Below, in pieces: positions 4,923 through 5,024 of a DNA stretch of 5,024 bases. The stretch is from Hyphomicrobiales bacterium (GTDB lineage: Bacteria > Pseudomonadota > Alphaproteobacteria > Rhizobiales > Beijerinckiaceae), in NCBI GenBank assembly GCA_003164825.1, contig PLUH01000126.1, forward strand, positions 239-5,262, read 5' to 3'. The position numbers were made by a program, and so were the translations under genes. Position 1 is the first letter of the stretch, and every line of letters begins with the position of its first letter. The notes under the pieces were generated by a model. The model ran no database searches. It was not told the origin of the DNA and was given only the letters and a program-made list of their open reading frames with translations.

Positions 4923-5024
4923 CTATTTCCCAGGCGCGAGCATGCGGCGCGCGCGTTCCAAATCTTCGGGCGCGTCGACGCCGAGCGGCGCGGTGTCGAC
5001 GAGGGCGATATCGACCCGCATGCC
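4923..5024 (-). CDS. kdsB: 3-deoxy-manno-octulosonate cytidylyltransferase, C-terminal fragment
   Basis: Only the last 33 codons are inside the window; the gene continues beyond position 5024. The visible end (with VDTAPLGVDAPEDLERAR, then RMLAPGK) matches the conserved C-terminus of KdsB, where PLGVDTPEDLERAR-type sequence is diagnostic. KdsB activates Kdo as CMP-Kdo for lipopolysaccharide inner-core synthesis in the cytosol. The stop (TAG) is two bases upstream of the pheA start, and a kdsB-pheA pair is a familiar arrangement in Rhizobiales. The identification rests on a short stretch but is supported by that context. The truncation is due to the window edge, not to gene decay. Confidence 0.85.
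   Translation of the reverse strand, partial: GMRVDIALVDTAPLGVDAPEDLERARRMLAPGK

Overview
The window looks like a piece of a GC-rich alphaproteobacterial chromosome, most likely Hyphomicrobiales (Rhizobiales). The grounds are a monofunctional prephenate dehydratase directly behind kdsB, a DUF2934 protein, Ala/Pro-rich OmpW-like porins, and strong GC bias with long antisense open frames. The genus cannot be fixed from the sequence alone.

Layout, left to right. Positions 1-157 are non-coding and hold two head-to-tail copies of a 21-bp repeat. Positions 158-1489 (minus) encode a type II NADH dehydrogenase-like flavoprotein. A 271-bp divergent intergenic region follows. Next come an OmpW-family outer membrane protein (1761-2573, plus), a small DUF2934 protein (2646-2945, plus), a 222-bp intergenic region with an AT-rich promoter-like patch, and a second, diverged OmpW-family paralogue (3168-3983, plus). 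A short convergent gap with a GC hairpin leads to prephenate dehydratase pheA (4060-4920, minus) and the 3' end of kdsB (4923-5024, minus, cut by the window edge), separated by 2 bp.

The genes fall into three units: a solitary respiratory NADH:quinone oxidoreductase, an outer-membrane cassette ompW-DUF2934-ompW, and a kdsB-pheA housekeeping operon. The two OmpW paralogues are about half identical by hand alignment. They also share upstream DNA: an identical 13-mer (AATGTGACAGAAA) lies 126 and 128 bp before the two start codons, and an identical 10-mer (TTTGCGCCGC) lies 65-66 bp further downstream. Both leaders can form GC-rich hairpins. The duplication therefore appears to have carried its regulatory region with it, or that region is under common control. 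This is the most notable signal in the window. I see no CRISPR array, tRNA/rRNA, insertion sequence or defence-type gene, and no convincing undescribed multi-gene system.
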